A DNA stretch of 64,000 nt from assembly GCA_947846985.1 (NCBI GenBank), contig CANTUZ010000005.1:12653861-12717860 (forward strand). The letters run 5' to 3'. Position 1 is the stretch's first letter. Every line of letters begins with the position of its first letter. The position numbers were made by a program, and so were the translations under genes. Shown here piece by piece: positions 11,701 through 24,210 of this stretch. Source of the stretch: Fratercula arctica (Eukaryota > Chordata > Aves > Charadriiformes > Alcidae). The notes beneath the pieces are model-generated. The model was given only the letters and a program-made list of their open reading frames with translations. It had not been told where the DNA came from and did not search any database.

Positions 11701-14700
11701 AAATTTTTCTGTCCAGGTTTTGTCACACAGGTGTCATCAAACTACTTGCTCTTCTTTTCCTTGCATTGGCTGGTTCCTTAATCTTCATGAGAAACCATGC
11801 TTTATTTATGTCAACAAAAGGAGATACGAAAAACAGATCACACTCAGATACTGAACAGGCTTTCAATTATCCTCAAGTAAAAAATGTCTTTTGTCTTTTT
11901 TTGTTGAAAGTATACACATTCTGACTTGAATCTCTGCCAAGTTACTTGAACTAAAGCAACCAGTATATACATAAAATTAGGAATAAAGCAATTTTAGTGT
12001 AATAAATAATGTGTAATAACACCCCCCACCCCCAAATAAAATGATCTGCTGTTTTACTGAGCTGCTAATATTCCTGTTGTCATTCTGCAATAAATTGTGG
12101 GAAATTTAATAAAAGAACTGGCTTTAACTTTCTGCTTCCCTCCCCACCGCCCCCATCTCCATGTCTTCAGAACTTAAAGTTTTAGCCCTTTACCTAAGTA
12201 AAGGCAGTTAAGCCCAAATCTATTCTAGTGTGTCTCTAAAGCAAACTGGTGGGGTAAGGTCAGATTATGTAATTACTTTGTATAGATTGAGGCAGTATAT
12301 TACCCTGGATTATAATCAACCAAATATGCTTTTAGTATTAAAAATGCCCAATGCAATTATGATTTTGGTGCTTTATCTTAGGCTTACCTGTGAGCTAAAA
12401 GTGCAGGAAACGTTCTTTTATTCTGAAAAACATAAATAAGTACAAAACTTTGGTCCAAGAGAGAATATCAGCTTTTGTAATTTACTGAAAAATCCATGTT
12501 ATAATACAGTATTTTAAAACCAAGCAATATTCCTCCTTCTGTAAATGGCATACACAAAATCAACCTCACTTCATTTTTAACTGTATTGTTTCCTTTTCTA
12601 TATGCATTATAGCATGTGGAAAAGAGATGTTCGTTAAAATCATGGCTTATAAGCTTAAAATGAAGAATGAATTAGATTTAGTATCAAAATAGTGGGATAA
12701 GAAGTGGGTACTAAAGTTACAGTCTGCATTTGTGACCTCAGTGTTTTTAACATTCTTCGAATACCAGATTTGTCTAGTTCTCGGCATCACCTCATGATTA
12801 TTCGCTATAACCGCATACCAGAAAAGCTTATTTCACAATGATTTTCCTTCATTCTGGCCCAGTAATATACTTGTAGAGACTTGTTGGCATTTGCAATTTT
12901 TAAGATTTGTTGTTAGACCATTTTCTTATCTGTTTCATGTCTTCTATATTGAATTTGATCTCCTTCTCCCAAATAACAGAGGAATTGGCAAGACCTCTCA
13001 AAAATTGTGTGTGGAATACATTCTCCCCCCACCCCCAATTTAGATATTTTGTTTGTATGACCAATGTGTCTTAGCAGCAGCAATTTCTATATGAGAAGCT
13101 TTTGAGCACCTACAGCGAGTTACCACATGTGCACTGAGTAACAAAAATTGCTTGGAAAAATCACTTGTTGCTGGTTTTGGTTATGGCCGCATTATTTATA
13201 TAAGCGCATCTTCAAAGTTTTCTATTTCAACATTCAAGATTTGTTTCTTGTTCTGCTTTGATCAATATTGTTACCTAAAAGGATGGTTTTTTTGTCATTT
13301 CATGTCTGAATGTCTTTCATCTAAAAGACAGCAGCATTTCCAACTGTGTAGTTGGAAAACTGTTTGGTAATATTATAATAAATGAATATCTACAATTTTC
13401 TTTGTTCTTGGGTAATACAATTGAGAACTTCACATGAATTGAGAAACTGTTTCCAATTTATATAACCGAAGAGATATTAAATGAATGGAAATCCATTAAA
13501 TAACAATCATTTTGTCAAGTTTGATCAAGCTTGAAAGATTGTTGATGTTAGTTTTTTGTAATAGTATGCCTCAGCTGAAGAAAGTAAGTAGTTGAGTTAT
13601 TTTAAGTATGCCTGAGGAAGCTTATTGCAGTAATAAATTCTTTGGAATCATATGTGATTAATAAATATTTAAGTACATTTCAGTTGGGTTTAAGATGAAG
13701 GCATGTCAGCATTAAATTGTGTTTATTCTGGCTGTCACAAACTTAATTTTGTTTGTCTTTTGTGTGGCAAAGGCTAAGTAGTTAGTGTTCAGTCAAGTGT
13801 TCAATAATACGTTTTTCCAAAACATTTAAGTTTACTTCCAAGGTGAATAATGATGTAATTAAGGAAAATGTAATTGAGTGGCGTATTTTTGTGCTGACTT
13901 TGGCTTTAGACTTCAAGTAGTACAGTGCTGTTGTGTGACAGTTTGGCTAAAACCACTTAGCTCCTCAGTCCCTGAGTTCAGTCTGTGAAGTAATAGAGAT
14001 AACTGAAGTGGGTTGGTTTTATTAAACCATTTTTGGGGTTGTTAAAATTGGAAAGACAGAAGCAGTTTAACCAAAAAAAATTAGGAGCCTCTTTAGAGGT
14101 TTTTAGCTGCACCTTGTCTTTCAAAACTCACCATTAAGCTTGCAAGAACATTTCAAAACTCTAGAAAACCAGAGATCCTTTTCACTGGCTCACCTTCCCT
14201 TTTTAACCTGTTTTTTGTAGGAACTGTGAGTGCATTCATTGACACAAGTATTTTTTTAACAGTCTGTATTTGTAATTTGATGATGATGAAAAAAAGTATT
14301 AGAAATGGTTACCTGAGCAGGAATATTTGGTGGCATGTTTTATGATTTTTTTTTTCTTTTTTTTTGGATGAAACACTTTGAGATTATCAGCCACTAAATA
14401 GGCAGCTATTCTAAGTATCCTAATTTCCTTTGTTAAACATGTAGATGTGATCTATACTGAAGCATTTTAGGGTGTGTAGTATGGGATAATAATGACATAC
14501 TTCTTGTATTATTAAGGTGTGTCGTTATTACAGCATATGCACACCCTCTTATGTCTTATTGCTTAAATATGATAGTGCTTATAAGCTTTCCTTTTAAAGT
14601 ATTAATTTACTGTGATGAGTTAGGTAACAGCATATTTATGTACATTATTTTACCTATTATGGGTATACTTTACTTGTGGGTTGCAAAAGCAATACTACAG

Positions 14701-17700
14701 TGGAAACCTTAATTAAATTAGGGACTGAATTTAGCGGTGGTTTCTGAAGTGTGTTTGAAGAAGGAAACTTAATGAGTCTTGTCTCTTCAGATTATCAATT
14801 TTAAGTGTGGCAGAAAAGAACATAGTTTTTCAATTTTAGTTTCACAGTATTTTATGTCTTGCACTGAATGAAGTAAGAATGCAGTGGTCTGAACTGAGTC
14901 ATTTAGCGTTTTCTTTTAATACGAGTTACCCTCTTCTTGTTTTCTTGTTTGGGAGGATGAAGTTGTTCTCTGTGCCAACATTGATCCAGAGTGAGAGGAG
15001 AAAACAAACTATTTAACTTAAGCTGCAATCTAGAGATGCATAAACAAGATTTGCCAAGTGAACATACGTATTTCAGACCCCAATAAGAGAGAGTGCAGAT
15101 AAGTGTATGCGTTCTGCTGAGACAGCTTTAGGATGACTTGTTTAAATTTCAACAGGGTAGCAAAAAGCTGACTGTACAGTTTCTGCAAGGTTGTGTTCTT
15201 GCGAGTCTGTATGTGTTACCTTCCACTTCCCTAAAGTATCTGCTCTACTGCTATGGGAACCATATGAATTTTGGAAGGCTGTCTTAAACATAATTTTTAG
15301 CAGTGTAACAAATAGGTCTAGATCTATTAATTCTATACCAATAGTTGAGCTACTTTCCACAGTCACACGAGGTTTATGGGAAGACGTTGAAAACAAAGTC
15401 CTGGTTTCCTGGTGCCCTTGTGATAATTACATTGAATAGCAATGGAAATATTGATATCCCAGATCAGAATGAAAGTTGATCAAGCTTATTTCCATGAATT
15501 GGCACTGGATAGTTTGGGAAGGAGTTTAAGGTATCATGAGGTGACACGCTTGCTTCTTTTGATAAATATACTGGCATATGCTCCTCCAGGTTTAAGGGGC
15601 TTCCACAATGGTAGGATACGTTTGGGCTAACAAGTGTGCTGCATCCTCAGGAGCTTCTCCCCCGTTTCTTTGTCTGAAAGTTTTTAAGCCCATTATTCTT
15701 TTCTCCTTCCTAATAGTCCATGGCAATGTGTTCTGCAGTTTCACTGTGTTTTGTGAAAGACTACTATATGTTTTGTACCTACACATGATCATTTTATATA
15801 ATGCTCTCTGTATAATTTTCATGCGAAATAATGAATTATTCTGTATTTATGTCATTGATTGTATTCGTAAGTATGTAGATGTCTGTTCTCTTCCTGACCC
15901 TAGAGAGTATTTTTTCCAAGATGAAGAACCCCCTCTGATACAATGTTTCCTTGTACAGAAGCTCTTCCAAACCACTGGATACTGTTGTTTTTCACTGTGA
16001 CTTTTAGTTCAAATGTATCTTTTTTTGAACTGGAGGGACCAAAATGGCAAGTCTTACAGTATGTGTATACCTGCCAGTTCCTTTCCTAATAATTTTAAGC
16101 CTTTGACTTTTTCTTCTGGTGGTTACGGCACATTAAAGTGAAACACATTTCAGATTCTTGTTTCTGAGTGGTAACAATGTAGCCTGTTGTTGCATATGCA
16201 TTTTTAGCATTATTTTTTTTCTCATTTGCTTTAGTTTCCACTTCTCAGGAATCATGTGATGCTTTGTTACCCAGTTACTTGGTATTGTGCGACCCTTTCA
16301 TGTACTATCACAAAAGACTTTGGCATTGAATGTTCCAAATACTTTATCTTCCATAGACTTGACCAATTCACTGTTGAACTTTTTTTGGATATGTTCAGAA
16401 ACTGTAGAAAACAAAACAACACAACACATGCACACCTACACCCCGTCAGTCAGCCCCTACTACATGTGCACAGTTCTCAGTAGAGATCTTTGTGAATATT
16501 GTTTCTACTCTCCTAATCATTGGGGAAAACTAACCATTTATTCCTACTTTTTAAAATCAGTTATTAGTCCAGACAAGAACTGTTATCCTATACTGTGACA
16601 ATTTAGTTTAATTGAGATTTTTTGTGAATGTTCTTGCTAAAAGATCTTTGTTTTTGAAAAGTGAACTATATTGTTGTATTGAGTAAATCCATTTGCTTTT
16701 GTTGAAGAGGTGTTGATGGATGGATGACTTATGATCTTGCTGTAAGGAAGCCTTTCTGATTCTTTTCCAGTATAATTTATTTATCTGTAGGGTTATGAAT
16801 TCTGTACTTTGACACTTTTTATGAGTTTGCTGCATGTAGAGCAAAAATTTTGGATAACTTCAATGCTCTTTAAAGACAGATGAAACATTAGCCCATCTTC
16901 CAGTAACCTGCTATTGGCTCCAGGGGTAGAAAGCAGAAGCCACGATTTATAGCTCTCTAACATCACAGAACTCTTGGAATAATACTGCGTGTTCCTGGTG
17001 GTTTGATGGTTTCATTTTCATTTTCCAAAATCTTCTATATCTTCCCCTCCAAAATACAGTTTTGTTCTGGGAACTTCCCCAGGCACCTCTCTGGGGAGCA
17101 ATAATATAGAAAACTCTTGCAGGTTGTTTTTGAAGCTCTTGAGTGATCATTTTACCGTTGTCTCATTTTATCCATTGTCCTTGCCAATTACTACAAGCTT
17201 TCCACTTCAGGATGCATTTTGAAACATATTTTAGTAGTCATTTTTATTCCTTAGCAAATTTCTTAATTAGTTTTGTTGGTAGTATTACATTTAACTTGCT
17301 GGAGTTTATGCTCACTTTTACTTCCCTCAACTTGGACAAGACTTTTTGTTTCCTGATGGTTAATTGTACTGTTTTAAAAAAAAATATTTATGGCTACTTT
17401 GTGATATTAGGAAAATAAGTTTTCCTGCAAATACTTATAGAGTATCAGATTCCCAAGAGTAGGATTCCATGTGCATCTCTTGAAATGCACTCTGATCTCA
17501 ACAGACTTCAGAATCACCACTTCTTTAGGAACAGTCAAGTCTGTGTGGGGTTTGTCACAGTGACATGCAACAAACAAAATTTGCAACACGTTCTTCCTGG
17601 TATCAGTTACATTCCTACTCACCTGCCTTTAGAGCTTTCTTTTCCTTACAAGCTGTGTTCATTGGTACTGTGAAGGTGTCCTCTGTTGAAGGAGGTTCAA

Positions 17701-20417
17701 GGCCACTAGTGTGTAGGTCCTGTCTTAGAATAATGCTCTCCTAATGTGAGACTTCTCTGTACTGAGAAGGCAACAGAGGCTTCAAGTGGGACTGTTATGT
17801 TGTCCCAGCATGGTCTGGCTGGCCTGCTGCTTTCCCAGCAGAGGAGCTGCATCGCATCCAAAGGGGCAGTGCCAGGGTGCAGCTCACCATGGGAACTGTG
17901 TGGGCCACCTTCTTGTACCCTGGGATGCGACGGGAGGAGCAGGGAAGGCAAAATGGTTTTCTGGATGCTGATCTTTCATCTCTTACATACTTACTGTCAT
18001 TTTTTTTCTTAACTTTTCAATCGATATTCGATGCAGGAATATGTAATTAAAAAAAAAAAGGAATAGTTTAGAAGTTTAAAAGAATGAGTTTTACCAGCAG
18101 GGGTTTTGACTGAAATTTCTGACCCAGTTGCCAAGAGAGTGCTTTCATGAAAGCCCGCTTGTGTTCATTTGGAAGAGAGCTCTGGAGCTTGTGGTGCTTG
18201 TCACTGCTTGAATTTTCCTCAGTAGGAATGGGTTTGAAATGCCCATACCAAACCTCCTGTTTGTGATTATCTTTCCTCTTTGAAATTAATTTGTGTATGT
18301 TCACACTGTATATTATGTATTTGTATTGTCTACCTTTTCTTCAGGTTTAATTGAAAATAATATGTCTCTCCTTAAAATGCTTGTGCTGATGAAAATTGGA
18401 TGTTAAATTCTTCTTGCTCAGATATGTATTTCAGGTCTTTTAGCAAAGGTCTCTTCAACAACAACAACAAAAAGATATTTTTCGATATATAAAATACTTT
18501 TGACATTAAAAAAAAAAGTGGTTAGACTGTACCGGGCATTGTAAAATTTGAGTGCTTATCTTAGAACTTGTTCATACATCCTCTTTGAGATGCAGCTGTG
18601 CCATTTGAAGTAGTTACAGCCTAGTCTACGTGTAACTCTGTCATCAGCTCTTTGAACTGCAGGCCAGCCATACTGTCAGACTCTTAAATCAACTGGCAAA
18701 AGATGTCAGAAAGCTTGCATGTTGATAGGCTTTAGTTTTATTTTTTGTGAGAGATTTCTGATGGTATTATCAGATATTAGTAGGAACCAGTACTGCAACT
18801 GTATAGTTTCTGCTTACTATAATCTTATCACTAAGTTATTCCTAGGAAGAACAGTCCAAATACGAAAGTGTGGAGTTAGTTTAAATTACAAAATATTTTA
18901 ATCTGTATTATTTAGCTCAACATTAAGTATTGATATGTGGAATATATTAAAAGAACTCATAGTTCTTGGTTGGCAGGTTCTAACATATGTTTTTCAGCCA
19001 GTAGGATTTTCCTTGTTTTAGCTTTAAAAATAAGTAAATAAAGAAAAAGATCCAAACAGTACATTTTTTACTTTGTGCACACAAATTGTTTAGTAGAGTC
19101 ACAATATTGGACGTGGCCCTTGGGCATTCTGTATCATGTCCTAGACAGGGGGTGAGTTAAAACCCCTACAAGAGGCGAGGCATGTCCCAAAACCACCACA
19201 TTCAAGGAGAAGAATGTATGTGTGCTTATATCTTCCTGCAATTGACTGCAGTGTCAAGGGCTGTGCATGTTGAATTTTCCTGATCAAGTCCCTTTCTTCT
19301 CTCTGTGAAAGTCAGTATTGAAGAGAGCAAACAATTCAGGTCAGTCTCCTTCACTGAGGAACCTGAAGAAGATTCCCAGGTGCTTTTACACTTGGTTTTT
19401 ACACTTGTGGACTTTACTGTGGTGGGAAAACAAAGATATTTTACTTAAAAGCAGTAGCAGTATTGTGGCACTGATGTGGGTGGTTGGGGTTTTTTTTTGT
19501 TTTTATGGGGTTTTTGTTTATTTTTCTTTTTTTAAGATTTCAGGTTCTAATTTCACTGCCACCTCCCATAAATTTTACATAAGACTGCAATTTACATGCA
19601 ATGTTTTCTGTTACAGTAAACATTATTAATAACCCCATTTAGAGAAGATCTGAAATGCTTGAGGTCGTGAACCTAATCCTGGGAACACCATGGGATTTAA
19701 CTAGAGTTGAGTTTAGTCAGTGTGACTGAATGAATATATGTATGAATACATGTAAAATAAAAATCTAATCCTTTTTTTCACATATCCCTTATTTTTTAGA
19801 ATTTCTGGGTCATGAAAGAGAGGGTGACTTGTGAGTTTTATTGCATTTTTACTGTGGCTTTTAAAATGCATGTAAATAAGTACTTGCATACTTTAAATTG
19901 AAACAGCATAAATGCATGGAGTGATGTTTACTATTCTGCTCTTACATATACTGGCTATCCTCAATATGTTGTATTCAGTGAATACAGTAATGTATTCACT
20001 TTTAAGTAGTACAGTAGCTAATATTTTATATTTTTCTGTCTTATTTTGAATTAAATTATTCTTGTTCTTAAATTCTTTTTAAGATGAAAATTTATGTAAT
20101 ACTTCTTTTGGGGCAGGGGGAGAAGCTTGTTAAAGATTGTTAAATATTTTTGTACATTTCCACAAGTCTTTGTGAGTACTTTTATGTGGATTCATTGGAA
20201 ATGACCAGACAGAATATTTTTCTTAGATTTTTTTTTTCTTTTAGTTGGCAGTATTTTCTTCTAGTTTTTTTTTTAAACATTTTCCTTTGCTAGAAATACT
20301 ATTTTTATATTACAAAAACAAAAACTTACTGTTTCTGGAAACAATTATTTTAGATGACACATACGAACTATGCATAAATATGAACACTTTTTTTTTTTTT
20401 TCTTAACTATTAACACT

Positions 20418-20486
20418 TGATAATTTACTCCTTATATATTTTGAAGAGTAAATTTACTCCATTACTCTTGATATGATAATTTACTC
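20418..20486. repeat. Local TTTACTC repeat cluster with a 14-bp palindrome
   Basis: TGATAATTTACTC occurs at 20418-20430 and again at 20474-20486. Between them lies the perfect palindrome GAGTAAATTTACTC (20446-20459), and a further ATTACTC lies at 20461-20467. The same core therefore appears four times, once in both orientations, within 69 bp. Confidence 0.85.
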
Positions 20487-21719
20487 TTCGTAGCATTATT
20501 AATATTAGTTTTGCTAGCAGGCCTTATGGGAGTCAGTCATGAGTTCTGTTTGCAGATTTTTGCATAGCATGGAGTGCAAGCAATGCATGAGTGTAATATT
20601 TTATTGTGTTGTGCCTATATTTTTTTTTTTTGGTACTGTCATTAAAAGAATATATTTAGTCAGGTATTTACCATCCTAAGGTTATTTTCACTGTCCCATT
20701 TCAAGTATCCGACCCTTGGTGCTCCAAACTGTGTTTTTGTTGAAGTGAGTTGACAGTTAAGAACCCTTCTGTTGTTAGAGTAACCAGCAGAGTTGGTTAG
20801 CATCAGTTACACGAAGAAACCACAAGTATCTGGCTTCCAGCAGATACTGGAATCTGGTACTAGAAGATACTATCTAGCAGATAATAGACCGGCAATCACA
20901 AAAAAGGCAATACTCCAGTGCTTTTTCTCCCTTTACTCTAAAATAGAAGTGAGTTTATTGATTTTTAATGTTGCACAAGGATGTGCTTTCAGTACTTACA
21001 AGAGAAATTCACGCAATAACTTCATTTGAAGATGAGCATTATAAAATGTATGATTCGTAAGTCTAAGGAATCTTTTTTACTGCTTTTATGTGAGTGATGG
21101 TAATAATTAACCACTTCTGTTATTACACTTTTGATTATAAGTCCCCTTACATGACTCTGCAGCGTGCCTTCTCTATTGGGTGCTGGCGTGGAGAGCAGCA
21201 GTGGCACTGTGATCCAGTTGCAGCCTCTTTCCATCTGTCACCCGACCTTTCTTTTTCCCCTTTCTTTTACCCTATGTCCCAATCAATTTCCCCATTCCCT
21301 TTATTTTTTAAATTAAGCAGTTGGTTAACAATACTTGCTTCTTGGAGTAATGGTTTGACAATCCCTGTTCAATACTCTGGATATGCAGCTTTTTCTTAAC
21401 TTCTATACATGGAGATAGGTTACTCTGAAGGGAAAGTGAGAGATGCTAAAGAGTGTATGTTCAATATGGTGGCCCTTTAGCAAAGAAGCCAAAGTTCAGT
21501 AGATGCATGAAACAAATAATTGTCTCAATATTAGAGGTCATCTGTTTGTGTCCAAGTGAATGTATAGTAGTAGAAGGTTTGCAGTTTGGCTCTTGTCATA
21601 CTTGTTTTCCTTTCAGCTGTCTGCTTGAGAAGATGAGGCAGCATCACCTGATATGTTCATCAGTGAAGAGAGCTCTCAAATCCTCCTGCCCCCAAGGGAA
21701 AATTTTAAATAGCTGATCT

Positions 21720-21724
<5 letters not shown>

Positions 21725-21751
<27 letters not shown>

Positions 21752-21768
21752 TTAAAAAATTAAAAAAA
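21725..21768 (+). repeat. Poly(A) tract, A27 followed by interrupted A runs
   Basis: A27 at 21725-21751, then TT, A6, TT and A7. There is no AATAAA signal just upstream and no recognisable retrocopy, so a simple low-complexity tract is the safest reading. Confidence 0.9.
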
Positions 21769-22189
21769 TTGTGTTCACTGCAGGATTTTTTTTTTTTCCC
21801 CATCTATTTGCTGCATCCCTGCAAGTGATTGCTGCTACAGATCAGACTGCAGAGGTGGAGTATTAGATTGTAAAATTGCCTAGCAACTTTCTACTTCAAT
21901 CCACAAATTTAAATATAATGTGTAAGTGCCTGATCTCCTAGCTGATCAGTTGAGCATATTCCAACAGTACTAATTTTAGTGTATCCCATTTCTGAACAAT
22001 TTGTGTGTAGATACCTCAATTTTTCTTTATTTTATATTTAACATGGAACTTTATGGTCTTAATCTATAATTCTTTGATGCATTTGTTGAGAAAATGCTCA
22101 GAAAGAAATTTTTTTTCCTGTGTTGTCCTAGAAATGTTTACTGTTAATAAGAAAGCCTATTATAAATTTGTGAGTTATAGGACCTGTCC

Positions 22190-23112
22190 TAACAACTGCC
22201 TGGAGAAGCTGATGGAATACTTCCTCATGAAGTTAGCAGATGACTCCAAACTGAAGACGTGAGTCGATGCACTCAAGGGCAGGGCTGCTGTCCAGAGGAA
22301 CCTGTATAGGCTGGAGGAATGAGCCAATGGAAGTATTATGAAATTAATCAAGGAAAAATGCAAAGCCTTGGGCTTGGGAGGGAAGAACCACCTGTAGTGT
22401 TTCAGGTTGGAGACCGGCCAGGGAGCATCTCTGCTGAAAAAGACCTGGAAGTCTTGGTAGACAGCAAGTTAAATGTGAGCCGGCAGTGTGCCCTGACAAC
22501 ATGCCCTGGCAGCAAAGATGACCAACAGCATCCCAGGCTGCACTAACAAGAGCACAATCAGGAGACTGAGTGATTGTTAATGTCCTTTACTCAGCGCTTG
22601 ATAAATCCAATCTGAAATGCTCCATCCAGTTTTGGGCCCCCCAGTACAAGAAGGATGCTGATCAACCAGAGCTGTTGTAGAGGAGGGCAGCCAAGATGGT
22701 CTAGTCAGGGTCTGGTCTTGCCCTACAAGAAGAGCCTGCAGGAGCTAGGCCTGTTTAGTCTGAAGAAGGGTTTTTGGGGACCCTAACAGCAACCTTCTAA
22801 TACCTTCATGGAGGCCATCGAGAAGATGGACCCAGGCTTTTCTCAGTGGCATGTGATGGGAGAACAAGAGGCAATGGGTATGAATTGAAATAAGAGAGAT
22901 TCCAGCCAAATAAAGGAAAATCTTTCACCATAAGGAGAGTCAAACATTGTAATAAGTTGCCCAAAAGTCTTCGTGGGGTCTCCATCCTTGCAGGTTTTAA
23001 AGATTAACTTTGTAAATCCCTGAGCTATCTGGTCTGAATTCAGTGTTTATCATACTTTGAGTGGGAGGTTGGACTTTCAGCCTCCTAAAGTGCCTTCCCT
23101 AAGACCTCCTGT
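22190..23112 (+). mobile_element. CR1 LINE fragment (3' part: reverse transcriptase end to 3' UTR)
   Basis: This is a decayed chicken-repeat-1 family LINE in the sense direction. It starts in the reverse transcriptase region: codons at 22233-22244 read LADD, which corresponds to the catalytic [Y/F]ADD motif of CR1. It then follows the usual CR1 order: CAGGCTGGA, a segment like GAAAAAGACCTGGAAGTCTT, GGGCCCCCCAGTACAAGAAG, GAGCTAGGCCTGTTTAG and AACAAGAGGCAATGGG. It ends near the region normally read GGTTGGACT...CCTTCC. Stops and frameshifts break the reading frame, so it is inactive. The 5' part of the element is missing, as is usual for 5'-truncated CR1 insertions. The 3' microsatellite-like tail is not obvious. 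Confidence 0.9.
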
Positions 23113-24052
23113 GATCAGCACCATCTTACATGTCATACATGTGTAGAGATTGGTGATGAGAAGGAAGAACTGTGCAGTGAGATTACATCTAGGTTAAAGC
23201 TGCATCCCACCTTGTGATAGGTGGCTTTACTGAGTTACAGACTTGGTATAAAGAGAAGAGAATCTCTGTTGAGGAGTCAATATGGAGTAAAAAAGGTAGT
23301 GCGTCTCCCACTCCAAGTACTTCCCGTTCTTGCAAAGTACAATGCATTTTCAAATTTCCACGTGTCTTGGGGAAAAACCTTTCAGATCAGAGGAAAGTTT
23401 TTATTAAAAAGTAGGTAAGTAAAGGAAAAAATGTTATAAAATCACTGTCTGATTTGAGTTTAAAGTAGTTTGTAATACAGTTAGTTTATTTGCATTCAAA
23501 TATCTTGGATTTATTTTGATATTAACCTTAATTCTTAATTTATTGGCTGTCTGTAACTTTTGGCTAAACATTTTCCCATCATCTTGTTGCTGATGCATAT
23601 TTCCAATTTTTACCTCCAGTGTAAAGTCTAGAAGAGCATAAATAGGAAAATATCAGCTGTTAATTCTGCAGAGAGCAGAGACTGACACGAATTTTTCCAA
23701 GAACTGGAGGGGCTTCGTAGTTAGACAGTGGTTCTCTGTATTGAAGCTTTTGAAAACATTTCAGTTGGTATTTCCTTATATTTTTCAGTTGTGGATGTTT
23801 AGGGAACCAGTGGATGGTATTCTGAATAAAATGAAATCATGACATAGTTTTGATACAGATGTAAACGTATTTAATTCTACAAAAGTTTCTTTCCTTGGAC
23901 GTCATGTTGCTTCTGCATAATACTTGATGACATATTTCATGGTAGTACCTTTAACCGTGGAATTTTAGTGGTTTGTTGGGGAAAAACTGTGTATTGGAAA
24001 CGTATCTTGTAATTCAGCTAGCTTTAGCTAGATTGTTAGGGTTTTTTTGTGT
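23113..24052 (+). other. SBF2: SBF2 large intron, unique segment
   Basis: AT-rich sequence between a CR1 fragment and an LTR fragment. There is a TAGGTAAGT donor-like site at 23410-23418, but the sequence upstream lacks a pyrimidine tract, so I do not call an exon. Confidence 0.7.
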
Positions 24053-24210
24053 GTGTGAGGGAACAGAGACAGGACAAGCTGGCCAAAGGACTATTCTGTA
24101 CCATAGCCATCATGCTCAGGATATAAACGGGGGCTGGCCAGGGGGCAGGAGTCCATGATTGCTGCTTGGGGCAGGCTGGGCAGTCGATCATCAGGTGCTT
24201 AAGCTTAGAG
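24053..24210 (+). mobile_element. Avian retroviral LTR fragment with TATA box
   Basis: The stretch contains GAGACAGGACAAGCTGGCC, TTCTGTACCATAGCCATCATGC, a TATA-like GGATATAAACGGGGGCTGGCC and GCTGCTTGGGGCAGGCTGGGC. The order of a CATGCTCAG-like element, then TATAAAC about 10 bases later, then a G-rich downstream stretch matches an LTR promoter core that I recall from avian endogenous retroviruses. Only the promoter part seems to remain. No internal retroviral coding sequence follows. The family is not named because no comparison was possible. Confidence 0.55.

Larger units (their letters stand above)
3346..12000 (+). other. SBF2: SBF2 large intron, segment between LTR-like block and 12 kb
   Basis: AT-rich unique intron sequence. 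It holds a 20-bp perfect palindrome (3551-3570), a short GTA repeat near 6393-6405, an 18-base T run (8729-8746) and A/C-rich patches near 7050-7080 and 11530-11590. A near-zero-length acceptor/donor pair lies at 5140-5149. No coding region or RNA gene is supported. The open frames here are short and lack conserved motifs. Confidence 0.75.
12001..22189 (+). other. SBF2: SBF2 large intron, segment 12-22 kb
   Basis: AT-rich intron sequence with no recognised gene or repeat family. The longest open frame (15608-16000, + strand, 130 codons) is rich in Phe, Leu, Ile and Cys with no domain, and it looks like chance reading of AT-rich DNA. A slightly GC-richer stretch at 17740-17950 reads openly on both strands but matches nothing I know. 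A small cluster of TTTACTC repeats lies at 20418-20486 and an A-rich tract at 21725-21768. Confidence 0.75.

Noticed and set aside
15608..16000. 130-codon plus-strand open frame
   Set aside because: It is the longest open frame in the window, but its Phe/Leu/Ile/Cys-rich composition follows from AT-rich DNA. It has no domain, no splice context and no recognised relative.
23400..23420. TAGGTAAGT as a recursive splice site
   Set aside because: The upstream sequence is purine- and A-rich with no pyrimidine tract, so it cannot serve as an acceptor.
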